Assembly (NCBI GenBank): GCA_003134965.1
Contig: PLDA01000002.1
Span: forward strand, 682,001 to 746,000
Reading direction: 5' to 3'
Source: Vulcanimicrobium winogradskyi
GTDB taxonomy: Bacteria; Vulcanimicrobiota; Vulcanimicrobiia; Vulcanimicrobiales; Vulcanimicrobiaceae
Length of the DNA stretch: 64,000 nucleotides
Shown: positions 42,157-50,456 of the stretch, piece by piece
How the letters are laid out: every line of letters starts with the position of its first letter
Position numbering within the stretch: position 1 is the first letter of the stretch
Program-made: the position numbers and the translations under genes
Notes under the pieces: generated by a model
The model's database searches: none
Seen by the model: the letters and a program-made list of their open reading frames with translations, nothing else
What the model was told of the DNA's origin: nothing

Positions 42157-43404
42157 CGACGGTTCCTCGTACGGCATCAATCGTTTGGCGCCGAACGCAC
42201 CGCGCGACCGCAGCGCCCGGACGCGTGCGTCGTCATAGCCGAGCAGCTCGCGCAGTACGACGCGGTTATGTTCGCCGAGTTGCGGAGCGCGGCGGTGGTG
42301 GGCCGGCGGATCGCCGACACGGACCGGGCTTGCGATCCAGGATGCCGTTCCGAACGCCGGATGCTCCGTCTCGGTCACCAGACCGCGCGCCGCGGTCTGC
42401 GGGTCGGCGAGCGCCGCGCGCACGTCGTTGATCGGGCCGCACGGCACGCCCGCGGCGGTCAGCGCCGCGATCCAGTCCGCCGTCGTGCGCGTCGCGAACG
42501 CATCCTGCAACGTCGCGACGACGTAAGCACGGTTCGCGCGGCGCGCGGCAAAGCCCGCGAAGCGGGGGTCGTCGCGCACATGCGCGATGCCGAGCACGTC
42601 GATCAGGCGCTGCCAGAACTTCTCCTTCGCGCACACGATCACGATCCAGCCGTCGGCGGTACGGAAGTTCTGGAACGGCACGATCGAAGGATGCGCCGAA
42701 TACGCCAGCCGCTCGGGCTCGTAGGTGCTCCCCGGCGCCATCGTCCAGGCGGCGACGTACGTGAGCATGCTCATCGCCGTATCGAACAGCGAGGTATCGC
42801 AGTCGCAGCCGACGCCGTCGCGGCGCGCGGCGTGGACGCCGGCGAGCAGCGCGAGCGCGGCGACGAGCCCGCCGCTGTAGTCGACCAGCGAGAGCCCTGA
42901 TTTCGTCGGCGGCCCGTCCGGATCGCCGGTCAGGGCCTGCCAGCCCGCCATCCCTTGGAGGATGTAGTCGTACGCAGGCTCGGCGCGGCGCGGGCCCGTC
43001 ATGCCGAACCCGGAGAGCGAGACGCAGACGATGCGCGGGTTCACGTGCGCGAGGTCGGCGTAGCGTAGTCCGAGTTTCGCCGGAACGTCGCCGCGGAGGT
43101 TCGAGTAGACAGCATCGCTCGCACGGACGAGATCGTGGAATACCTCGCGGCCGGCGTCGTTCGCGAGGTCGAGCACGACGCTGCGCTTGTCGTGGTTGAA
43201 CGTCTCGAAGAACAGGGAGTCGTCGCCCTGCTGGAACGGCGGCACGGCGCGCCCGACGTCGCCGCCGGTGCGCACGTCCTCGACTTTGATCACGTCGGCG
43301 CCGAGTTCGGCCAAGTGCACCGTCCCGAACGGGCCGGCACCGTACTGTTCGACCGCGAGGATGCGCAGATCGCCGAGCGGGCGGGGACGAGCGCTATGCG
43401 TCAT
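42148..43404 (-). CDS. Family III (CaiB/BaiF) CoA-transferase
   Basis: 418 residues. LRILAVEQYGAGPFGTVHLA, ELGADVIKVEDVRTGGDVGR, FETFNHDKRSVVLDL, with the catalytic Asp in PAYDYILQGMAGW. Moves CoA between acyl-CoA and a free acid; donor and acceptor are unknown. One base before the next leftward gene's stop at 43405, so it is the last gene of the MaoC-ACAD-GT39-CoA-transferase run. Confidence 0.9.
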   Translation of the reverse strand: MTHSARPRPLGDLRILAVEQYGAGPFGTVHLAELGADVIKVEDVRTGGDVGRAVPPFQQGDDSLFFETFNHDKRSVVLDLANDAGREVFHDLVRASDAVYSNLRGDVPAKLGLRYADLAHVNPRIVCVSLSGFGMTGPRRAEPAYDYILQGMAGWQALTGDPDGPPTKSGLSLVDYSGGLVAALALLAGVHAARRDGVGCDCDTSLFDTAMSMLTYVAAWTMAPGSTYEPERLAYSAHPSIVPFQNFRTADGWIVIVCAKEKFWQRLIDVLGIAHVRDDPRFAGFAARRANRAYVVATLQDAFATRTTADWIAALTAAGVPCGPINDVRAALADPQTAARGLVTETEHPAFGTASWIASPVRVGDPPAHHRRAPQLGEHNRVVLRELLGYDDARVRALRSRGAFGAKRLMPYEEPSSG

Positions 43405-44925
43405 CTAGATGTAGTTTTTCAGCGTTGGCCACAGTTCCGGCAGCGCTTGCCGGGGTCCGCGGCAGACCATCACCGGCAGATTTCGCTCGTACGAGATCGC
43501 GTACGCCGTGCCGGCGGTCGCGGCCCGCGTTGCGCTCGCATACAGGTGCTCACCTGCACCACAATCGCCGCCGACATCGATCAGAACTTGGCCGCTGCGA
43601 CCGCGCGGTCCCCACAGCCAGTATTGGTTGTGACCGCTCACCACCGGCGGCAGGCCGTGGCCGAAGAACTCGAGCGCGGCGGCCTCGCCGTAGTTGCCGG
43701 CAACGATCACCGCGTTCTCTCGGTCCGCTGCCGGCAAACCGGCGACGACGCGTTCGACCGTCGCCGCCAGCTCGGGCCACCCGTGCATGTCGGCCCAGTC
43801 GGGGGGCAGGACGGCCTCGGCGTGGTGCTCCGTCGCCGTCGCAGCGCGCGAGAGGTGCAGCGCACCGAGCACACGCGACTCGTACGCGAGGAACGTGCGC
43901 TCCGGAAGCACGGGCAGAACGATCGGGAGGAAGATCGCACCGGCGACCACGAGCACGGTCGCCAGCACCGGACGAAGAAGGCGCGAGCGCGCGGTCCATG
44001 CTTCGAGCGCGACGCAGCCGGCGGCGAACGGTATCGGGTAGACGGCCGCCGGGTAGTAGTGCTTGCCGTGCAGCGCGATCATCGCGCCGATCAGCAGCAC
44101 GAACGAGAGCGCCAGGAAACGCGTCGCGGGCTCGCGCGCGAGGCGCACGACGCCGACGACCCAGACCGGCGCGAACGGCGGACCGGTGATCAGGATCTCC
44201 TGACCGAGATACGCGAGCGGGCCGACCACGACGTTCTTCCCGTGCTGCCCGTTCCGCAGCAACTCCAGCATCGGCCACCCGTGCGCCCATTGCCACAGCC
44301 CGTTCGGCAGCGCGATGAGGACGCACAACGCAACTCCGCCGAGCATCCAGGGCGACGCGAAGAGACGCCGTTCGGGCAGCACCAGAAGCGCCGCGACCAG
44401 CGCCAGCCCGAAGAAGACGGTGCTGTACTTCGTCTCCAGCGCGAGCCCCAGCGCGCCGCCGGCGACCAGCGCCCAGCGCTGGTCTCCACGCACGACGCGC
44501 AGCAGCGCATACGCCACGAGCGTCCAGAGAAACGGGTTTGCCTCGTCGGTCCCCACCTTGCCGCCGAACGCTGCCAGCACCGGCGAGAGCGCGACGACGA
44601 TCGCGGTGAGCACGCGCGCGAACGCGCCGCCGCCCAGCTCCGCCGCAAGCGCGATCGAGACGAACACCGCGGCGGCGGCGAACAGCGCGGGAACCGCGCG
44701 CAGCAGCACCAGCGAGTGTCCGCCGAGCTGCGTCGCGGCGGCCATCAAGGGGACGAGCGGAGGTTGGTCGACGTAGCCCCAGTCGGGCCGGAAGCCGCAC
44801 ATGATGAAGTACAGCTCATCGCGGAAAAACCCGTAGTGCGGGTTCGCGGCCAGGTGGAACGCGAAGGTGACCGCTGCGGCGATCCAGGGGAGCGCGCGAA
44901 GCGAACGGTCGTCGTGCGCGTTCAC
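43405..44925 (-). CDS. GT39/ArnT-like polytopic membrane glycosyltransferase
   Basis: 506 residues. About ten hydrophobic helices, and an early periplasmic loop HYGFFRDELYFIMCG then WGYVDQPPLVPLM with the catalytic-type Asp and DE residues of GT-C (PMT/ArnT) enzymes; TKYSTVFFG follows. Probably transfers a sugar from a polyprenyl-phosphate donor on the outer face of the membrane. GTG start overlapping the acyl-CoA dehydrogenase stop. It is metabolically unlike its neighbours. Confidence 0.8.
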   Translation of the reverse strand: MNAHDDRSLRALPWIAAAVTFAFHLAANPHYGFFRDELYFIMCGFRPDWGYVDQPPLVPLMAAATQLGGHSLVLLRAVPALFAAAAVFVSIALAAELGGGAFARVLTAIVVALSPVLAAFGGKVGTDEANPFLWTLVAYALLRVVRGDQRWALVAGGALGLALETKYSTVFFGLALVAALLVLPERRLFASPWMLGGVALCVLIALPNGLWQWAHGWPMLELLRNGQHGKNVVVGPLAYLGQEILITGPPFAPVWVVGVVRLAREPATRFLALSFVLLIGAMIALHGKHYYPAAVYPIPFAAGCVALEAWTARSRLLRPVLATVLVVAGAIFLPIVLPVLPERTFLAYESRVLGALHLSRAATATEHHAEAVLPPDWADMHGWPELAATVERVVAGLPAADRENAVIVAGNYGEAAALEFFGHGLPPVVSGHNQYWLWGPRGRSGQVLIDVGGDCGAGEHLYASATRAATAGTAYAISYERNLPVMVCRGPRQALPELWPTLKNYI

Positions 44926-46067
44926 GTCGAGCGGGGCATGCCGAGGACTTTGTTGCCGAGGAACGCGAGCACCAGGTTGTTCGAGATCGGCGCCACGATA
45001 TAGAGGCGCGTCTCGCGGGCGATCCGCTCGACGTCGTAGTCGGCCGCAAAGCCGTTGCCGCCGAGCGCGTCGATCGCGGCGTTCGCCGCCTGCCAGGAGG
45101 CCTCGCTGGCGAGCAGCTTCGCCATGTTCGCCTGCGGGCCGCACGGCTCGCCGCGGTCGAAGCGGTCGGCGGCGTCCTTGCGCACCAGATCGGCGGCCTC
45201 GAGCGCGGCATGGGCGCGCGCGATCGGAAACTGGATCGATTGGTTCGCGCCGAGCGGCTTGCCGAAGATCTCGCGCTTCGTCACGTACGCCGACGCCCGC
45301 TCGACCAGGAACCGGCCGTGCCCGACGCACTCGGCGGCGATCAGGATCCGCTCGGCGTTCCAGCCGTCGATGATGTAGCGGAAGCCGCGTCCCTCGTCGC
45401 CGATCAGGTTCTCGGCCGGGATCTCCAGGTCGCGGATCGCGATCTCGTTCGTCTCGTTGTTCATCCACACCGGGATCGGCGTGACCTCGATCGCGCCGGG
45501 CCGCACCGCGCGCAGATCGACGATGAACACGGAGAGCCCGGCGCCGCGGTCTTCGGGCGTCGCCGGACCGGTGCGGGCGAGCAGCAGCATCGCGTCGGAG
45601 TGCGCAAAGCGCGAGGTCCAGCGCTTGCGGCCGTTCACGACGTAGACGTCGCCCTGCCGGATCGCGCTGGTGGTAATGCTCGTCGTGTCGACGCCGGCGT
45701 CGGGCTCGGTGACGCCGAACGCCTGCAGCCGTACCTCGCCGCTCGCGATCCGCGGCAGCCACGCGCGCTTCTGCGCCTCGCTCCCCCACCGCAGCAGCGT
45801 GCCCATCGTGTAGAGCTGCGCGTGCGCGGTTCCCGCGTTGCCGCCGGAGTGGTTGATCTCCTCGACGATCACGCTGGTGTCGCCGAGCGAGAGCCCCAGG
45901 CCGCCGTACCCCGCGGGGATCAGCGCGGCGAGGTAGCGCGCCTCGGTGAAGGCGCGCGCGAACGCGTCCGGATACGCGCCCTGCGCGTCGAGCGCGCGCC
46001 AATAGGCGGCCCCGCCGAGGCGCTCGCACAGCGCGCGGACGTCCGCCCGCAGCTGCTCGCGGTCCAT
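44922..46067 (-). CDS. Acyl-CoA dehydrogenase
   Basis: 381 residues. LQAFGVTEPDAGVDTTSI and VNGRKRWTSRFAHSDAML are FAD and substrate-loop motifs; FGKPLGANQSIQFPIARAHA and LGGNGFAADYDVER close the fold. Oxidises an acyl-CoA to the enoyl-CoA. It lies one base after the MaoC gene, suggesting successive oxidation and hydration. Exact substrate unknown. Confidence 0.9.
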   Translation of the reverse strand: MDREQLRADVRALCERLGGAAYWRALDAQGAYPDAFARAFTEARYLAALIPAGYGGLGLSLGDTSVIVEEINHSGGNAGTAHAQLYTMGTLLRWGSEAQKRAWLPRIASGEVRLQAFGVTEPDAGVDTTSITTSAIRQGDVYVVNGRKRWTSRFAHSDAMLLLARTGPATPEDRGAGLSVFIVDLRAVRPGAIEVTPIPVWMNNETNEIAIRDLEIPAENLIGDEGRGFRYIIDGWNAERILIAAECVGHGRFLVERASAYVTKREIFGKPLGANQSIQFPIARAHAALEAADLVRKDAADRFDRGEPCGPQANMAKLLASEASWQAANAAIDALGGNGFAADYDVERIARETRLYIVAPISNNLVLAFLGNKVLGMPRST

Positions 46068-46068
46068 A

Positions 46069-46560
46069 TCAGGCGGACTGGAGCGTGTCGCGCGGGTCTT
46101 GGCCGCGCTTGTACACCATGAACGTGCGCTCGTACGAGATGATCGTCTCGCCGCGCTGGTTGACGCCGGTCGTGCGGGCGGTGACGATCCCGACGTCGGT
46201 GCGGGAGCCCGACTCGCGCTTCGCGAGGATCTCGCTGGACGCGTACATCGTGTCGCCGATGTAGACGGGGCTCGGTAGCCGGATGTCGTTCCAGCCGAGG
46301 TTCGCCATCACGTGTTCGCTCAAATCCGAGACCGAAAGCCCGACGGCGAGCGAGAGCGTGTAGCACGAGTTCACGAGGATCTTCCCGAAGGGCGTTTTCT
46401 GGGCGAGATTCTCGTCGAAGTGGATCGGGTTCGTGTTCAGCGTCAGCATCGTGAAGAGCGTATTGTCGGTCTCCGTCACGGTGCGTCCGAGGCGGTGGCG
46501 ATAGGTGTCGCCGACCTCGAAGTCCTCGTAGTACCGTCCGCGCCAGCCCTCTTTGATCAT
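46069..46560 (-). CDS. MaoC-family (R)-type enoyl-CoA hydratase
   Basis: 163 residues. The hydratase-2 motif NTNPIHFDENLAQKTPFGK contains the catalytic Asp/His pair (NPIHFD); YYEDFEVGDTYRHRLGRTVTETD starts the hotdog fold. ATG 46558-46560 is chosen because the reading frame upstream lacks hotdog sequence. With CitE and acyl-CoA dehydrogenase it resembles sets that break down C5 branched dicarboxyl-CoA compounds. Confidence 0.87.
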   Translation of the reverse strand: MIKEGWRGRYYEDFEVGDTYRHRLGRTVTETDNTLFTMLTLNTNPIHFDENLAQKTPFGKILVNSCYTLSLAVGLSVSDLSEHVMANLGWNDIRLPSPVYIGDTMYASSEILAKRESGSRTDVGIVTARTTGVNQRGETIISYERTFMVYKRGQDPRDTLQSA

Positions 46561-46927
46561 AGGCCCCGCGCGTTCGGCGTTCCGGCCTAAAGTCCGGGGA
46601 CGCGGGGGCCCCAGCCGCTGAAGGGGGTGCTGTCGGCGCCGGTCGGGCGCGTCAAGGTGCGCACCGGGCGCGCCGTGTCGGGTGGTTTTGTCGTGGTCTT
46701 CATGCCCGTATGTACGGCGCCGCGGGACCGGAGTTTCGAGCGTACCTGCCGTCATTCGGCCGGGCCGGCTAAGCGGACCTGAATTTTTGCCGATGCAACT
46801 CCAGGAGTCGGGAGCGTGGTTTCGGAATGTAACGCCCCAACATCCCGGCTCTTGAAGGCACGCGAGTGCCTCGAACCGGCCTCTCGCCCCGTCGAGGAGC
46901 GACGGAGCGCACCCTCTCTAAGGCGCA
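46561..46927. other. Intergenic region with predicted leader hairpins
   Basis: A 367-base gap between divergent MaoC and helicase genes without a convincing ORF. Right half: hairpin AGGCAC-GCGA-GTGCCT (46856-46871, GNRA tetraloop) and CCGTCG-AGGAG-CGACGG (46889-46905), just before the helicase ATG. They would lie in its 5' leader. No riboswitch family is recognised. The left half shows no clear promoter. Confidence 0.45.
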
Positions 46928-48829
46928 ATGGACCTACAAGATGCGACGCCTGCCGTTATAACGCGGCCGAGACGTCGTCCCGCGCACGACTCCGCCCGCA
47001 CGGCTCACTCGCGGGCGCCGCACCTTCGTCCGTATCAGGTCGAAGCGCAGCAGGCGATCCTCGAGCATCGCGCGCGCGGCGTGCGCAGTCAACTCGTCTC
47101 GCTCGCCACCGGCCTCGGCAAGTCGGTGGTGATCGCGACGCTTCCCAAGCTGCTCTCGCTGCGTCCCGGCGACGTGACGGTCGTGGTCGCGCATCGCGAC
47201 GAGCTGATCGAGCAGCTGGTGGACAAGTTCCACGTCGAGAATCCTGAAGCGACGATCGGCGTCGAGAAGGCCGAGCGGCGCGCCTCCGAAGACTGCAACA
47301 TCGTCGTCGCGACGGTCCAGACCCTCGCCGACAAACGTCTGGAAGAGTTCGTCGCGCGCTTCAAGCGGCGGATCGCGCTGTTCGTCATCGACGAAGCGCA
47401 CCACGCCGCGGCGCCCTCGTACCGCGCGATCGTCGACGCGGTCCTCGGCCAGCGCCCCGAAGCGATGATCCTCGGCTTCACCGCGACCCCGAACCGCGGC
47501 GACGGGGTCCGCCTGGTCGACGTGTTCGAGCGCATCGTCTATACGATGGACGCTCGGAAGGGGATCGACGCCGGCTACCTGGTCCCCGTCAAGTCCTACG
47601 CGGTCGCCACCGGCGTGAACCTCGACGAGGTGGCCTCCCGCGGGGGCGATTTCGTGATCGGGCAGCTGGCGCAAGCGGTCAACATCGGGCAGCGCAACGA
47701 GCGCATCGTCGCCGCCTACAAACAGAACACCCTGGGGCTCAAGGCGCTCGTGTTCACCGCTTCGGTCGAGCACGCTCGCGACGTCGCCGAAGAGTTCGTC
47801 GCCCGCGGCGTCAACGCCGAGTGGGCGTCGGGCGAGACGCCCCGCGAGGAGCGCGAGCGGATCGTGCGCGAGTTCCGGGGCGAGGGGATCGACGTGCTCG
47901 TCAACTGCGGGCTCTACCTCGAAGGCTTCGACGTCCCGTCGGTCCAGGTGATCCTCAACGCGCGGCCGACCAAGTCGACCACGCTGTACACGCAGATCAC
48001 CGGCCGGGCGCTGCGGCCGCTCGACGAGATCGCGACGCCGCTCTCGAACACGAACTCCGGGCTCGAGCGGCGCGAGCTGATCGAGAAGTCGCCGAAGCCG
48101 GCCGCGATCGTGATCGACCTGGTCGACCAGGCGCAGCGGCACCAGCTGGTGACGGTCCCCTCGCTCTACGGCCTGCCGCCGCACATCGACGCGCAGGGGC
48201 AGATGACGGCGCAGGTCGCCGACAAGTTCGAAGAGCTGCTGCGGCGCGATCCGAAGCGCGCGGCGAAGGTGCGCACGGCGGAAGAGATCGAGACGGCGCT
48301 GGTCGAGATCGACGCCTTCAACGGCCCGCGCGAGATCAAGCCGACCTTCCAGCCGATCGACCCCGAGAGCCATTGGCGGCTCGAGATGCCCTCGCAGCGC
48401 ACGGCGTACGACCGCAAGGGGCGGCCGATCCCGGACTTCTCGCGCAAGTGGGACCAGTGGGTCGCCGAGGCACGCCGGGTCGCGCCGCACGAGGACGCCG
48501 AACGCTTCGCCAACCGGATGCTCGACGTGAATCAGAAGTCGGTGCGCTGGGAACGGCGCCGCATCGACGTGAAGCGCGACGGCGACAAGTTCGTCACGCT
48601 GTATTCCACCGAGGATCTCCCCGAGCGCGTGATCGAGGTCGGTTCCTCGCTGGTCGGGCTTCTCGGCAGCGCGTACCAGCGCGTCGACGAGATGCTCTCC
48701 GGCTACGCGCAAGTTCCGGGCAACGGCGCTGCGCCGCGGCCGTCCGCGAAAGCGCCGCCCCACGCCGGGACGGAGATGAAGAACGCCGCCGGACGCCGCC
48801 GTCGCGGACGCCGCGCGCGTTCGCGGTAG
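46928..48829 (+). CDS. Superfamily II DEAD/DEAH-box helicase (ResIII/COG1061-like)
   Basis: 633 residues. Q-like RPYQVEAQQAIL, Walker A ATGLGKSVVIATL, DEAH box VIDEAHHAAAPSYRAIV, motif III FTATPNRGDG, and C-terminal motifs LVFTASVEHARDVAEEF, LVNCGLYLEGFDVPSV, TQITGRALRPL. An extended C-terminus (about 400-633) ends in a basic RRRRGRRARSR tail that may bind nucleic acid. It stands alone, with no nuclease or methylase beside it, so a repair/processing role is more likely than restriction. Confidence 0.88.
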   Translation: MDLQDATPAVITRPRRRPAHDSARTAHSRAPHLRPYQVEAQQAILEHRARGVRSQLVSLATGLGKSVVIATLPKLLSLRPGDVTVVVAHRDELIEQLVDKFHVENPEATIGVEKAERRASEDCNIVVATVQTLADKRLEEFVARFKRRIALFVIDEAHHAAAPSYRAIVDAVLGQRPEAMILGFTATPNRGDGVRLVDVFERIVYTMDARKGIDAGYLVPVKSYAVATGVNLDEVASRGGDFVIGQLAQAVNIGQRNERIVAAYKQNTLGLKALVFTASVEHARDVAEEFVARGVNAEWASGETPREERERIVREFRGEGIDVLVNCGLYLEGFDVPSVQVILNARPTKSTTLYTQITGRALRPLDEIATPLSNTNSGLERRELIEKSPKPAAIVIDLVDQAQRHQLVTVPSLYGLPPHIDAQGQMTAQVADKFEELLRRDPKRAAKVRTAEEIETALVEIDAFNGPREIKPTFQPIDPESHWRLEMPSQRTAYDRKGRPIPDFSRKWDQWVAEARRVAPHEDAERFANRMLDVNQKSVRWERRRIDVKRDGDKFVTLYSTEDLPERVIEVGSSLVGLLGSAYQRVDEMLSGYAQVPGNGAAPRPSAKAPPHAGTEMKNAAGRRRRGRRARSR

Positions 48830-48839
48830 CGCCGATCTC

Positions 48840-50456
48840 GTGAGGCTCCCGGCTGCGGCGCTCGCGCTGCTTCTCGCGCTCGGCGCCTCGGCACCCGCGC
48901 CGGCGGCCGGACACCATCCCTGGAGCGATCCCGGACACGTGCGGATCGGCGCGCTGCGCACGCTCGACAACCTCAACCCGCTCCTCTCGGGACAAGCCGC
49001 GACCACCGACCTCGCGCAGTTCCTCTTCAGCGGGCTGATCCGCTTCGACGACCGCGGCGATCCGATCCCCGACGCGGCCGAGGCCGTACCGACGCGGGAG
49101 AACGGCGGGATCAGCCGCGACGGCAAGACGATTACGTACCGGCTGCGGCCGGGGCTGCGCTTCTCCGACGGCCAACCGCTCACGGCCGACGACGTGGTGT
49201 TCACCTGGCAACAGGTGATGAACACGCGCAACAACGTGCCGTTCCATTTTCCCTACGACCTGGCGCAGAGCGTCGTCGCGAAAGACGCGCGCACGGTGGT
49301 GGTGCGGCTGCGCGAGCCCTCGGCGCCGTTCGTCTCGAACTTCTTCCGCTGCGGCGCGCAAGGCGTGATCCTGCCGAAGCACTTGCTGCAGGGCAAACCC
49401 GACTTGAACCACGACCCGTACAACATCAAGCCGGTCGGCAGCGGGCCGTTCATGGTCGAGCGCTACGACATCAACTCGACGCTCGAGATGGTTCCGAACC
49501 CGCACTGGTTCGGCGGTAACCCCGGGCTGCGCCGCGTGACGTACCGCATCATCCCCAGCGAGAACACCCTGCTGGTCGCGCTCAAGACACACGAGATCGA
49601 CTTCTACTTCGCGGCACCCGAACAGCAGTATCGCGAGCTCAAGGCGCTCGGAGGCGTCACCGTCGCCGCGTTGCCGTCCTCGCAGTTCGAGATGATCGCG
49701 TTCAACGGCGGCCGCGAGCCGCTCAGCGACGTGCGGCTCCGCCGTGCCGTCGCCATGGGAATAGACTGGCACTCGCTGGCCCGCACCGTCTATCTCGACG
49801 TCGACGTGACCGATTGGGGCGACGTGTTCCCGCGATCGTGGGCATATACGGCGCAACCCGATCCGACGCCGTTCGATCCGGCCAAGGCGCGCGCGCTGCT
49901 CGACGAAGCCGGCTGGAAACTCGCTTCCGACGGCTTCCGCGCGAAGGACGGCAAGCGACTCGAGCTCGAGATCAGAACGGTCGCCGGCGTGATCACCCGC
50001 GAGAACGCCGAGGTGGTGATCCAGCAGTCGATGCGTGCGATCGGCGTCGACCTCCAGGTGCACAACGCGCCGGCGAACATGCTGTTCGCGCCGATCGGCG
50101 CCGGCGGGCTCTTGGCGAGCGGCAAATTCGATCTCGGCATCTTTGCCTGGACCAAGAACCCCGATCCCGACGACAGCCAAACCGCCGGCCCGGAGTACGT
50201 TCCGCCGCACGGGGGCAACTACTCGCGGGTCACCGATGCGACGTTGGGGATGCTGCAGCACCGTGCCAATGCCGTCTACGACCGCGCGGCGCGCAAGGCG
50301 CTCTACGCGCAGCTCGAGCGACGGCTCGGCGAAGTGCTGCCCTATCACACGATGGTGTGGCGCGCGAACGTGAACGCTTGGAACGACGACCTGCACGGCG
50401 TGAAACCTGCGCAGGCGGTAAGCGACTTCTGGAACGTGGGTAGCTGGACGCTGTGA
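48840..50456 (+). CDS. Family 5 (peptide/nickel-type) ABC substrate-binding protein
   Basis: 538 residues with a signal peptide (about 1-23, MRLPAAALALLLALGASAPA). SBP_bac_5 motifs: VRIGALRTLDNLNPLLSG, YRLRPGLRFSDGQPLTADDV, NPHWFGGNPGLRRVTYRII, LEIRTVAG. No lipobox Cys is visible, so it may be soluble. It probably binds oligopeptides; the permease is absent. GTG start ten bases after the helicase stop. Its stop overlaps the next GTG. Confidence 0.87.
   Translation: MRLPAAALALLLALGASAPAPAAGHHPWSDPGHVRIGALRTLDNLNPLLSGQAATTDLAQFLFSGLIRFDDRGDPIPDAAEAVPTRENGGISRDGKTITYRLRPGLRFSDGQPLTADDVVFTWQQVMNTRNNVPFHFPYDLAQSVVAKDARTVVVRLREPSAPFVSNFFRCGAQGVILPKHLLQGKPDLNHDPYNIKPVGSGPFMVERYDINSTLEMVPNPHWFGGNPGLRRVTYRIIPSENTLLVALKTHEIDFYFAAPEQQYRELKALGGVTVAALPSSQFEMIAFNGGREPLSDVRLRRAVAMGIDWHSLARTVYLDVDVTDWGDVFPRSWAYTAQPDPTPFDPAKARALLDEAGWKLASDGFRAKDGKRLELEIRTVAGVITRENAEVVIQQSMRAIGVDLQVHNAPANMLFAPIGAGGLLASGKFDLGIFAWTKNPDPDDSQTAGPEYVPPHGGNYSRVTDATLGMLQHRANAVYDRAARKALYAQLERRLGEVLPYHTMVWRANVNAWNDDLHGVKPAQAVSDFWNVGSWTL

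Noticed and set aside
46928..48829. Helicase as part of a defence or restriction system
   Set aside because: No nuclease, methylase or other defence gene adjoins it; neighbours are a peptide-binding protein and catabolic genes.
46934..49234. 766-codon minus-strand frame opposite the helicase
   Set aside because: Shadow frame; it covers two unrelated real genes and has no ribosome-binding site.
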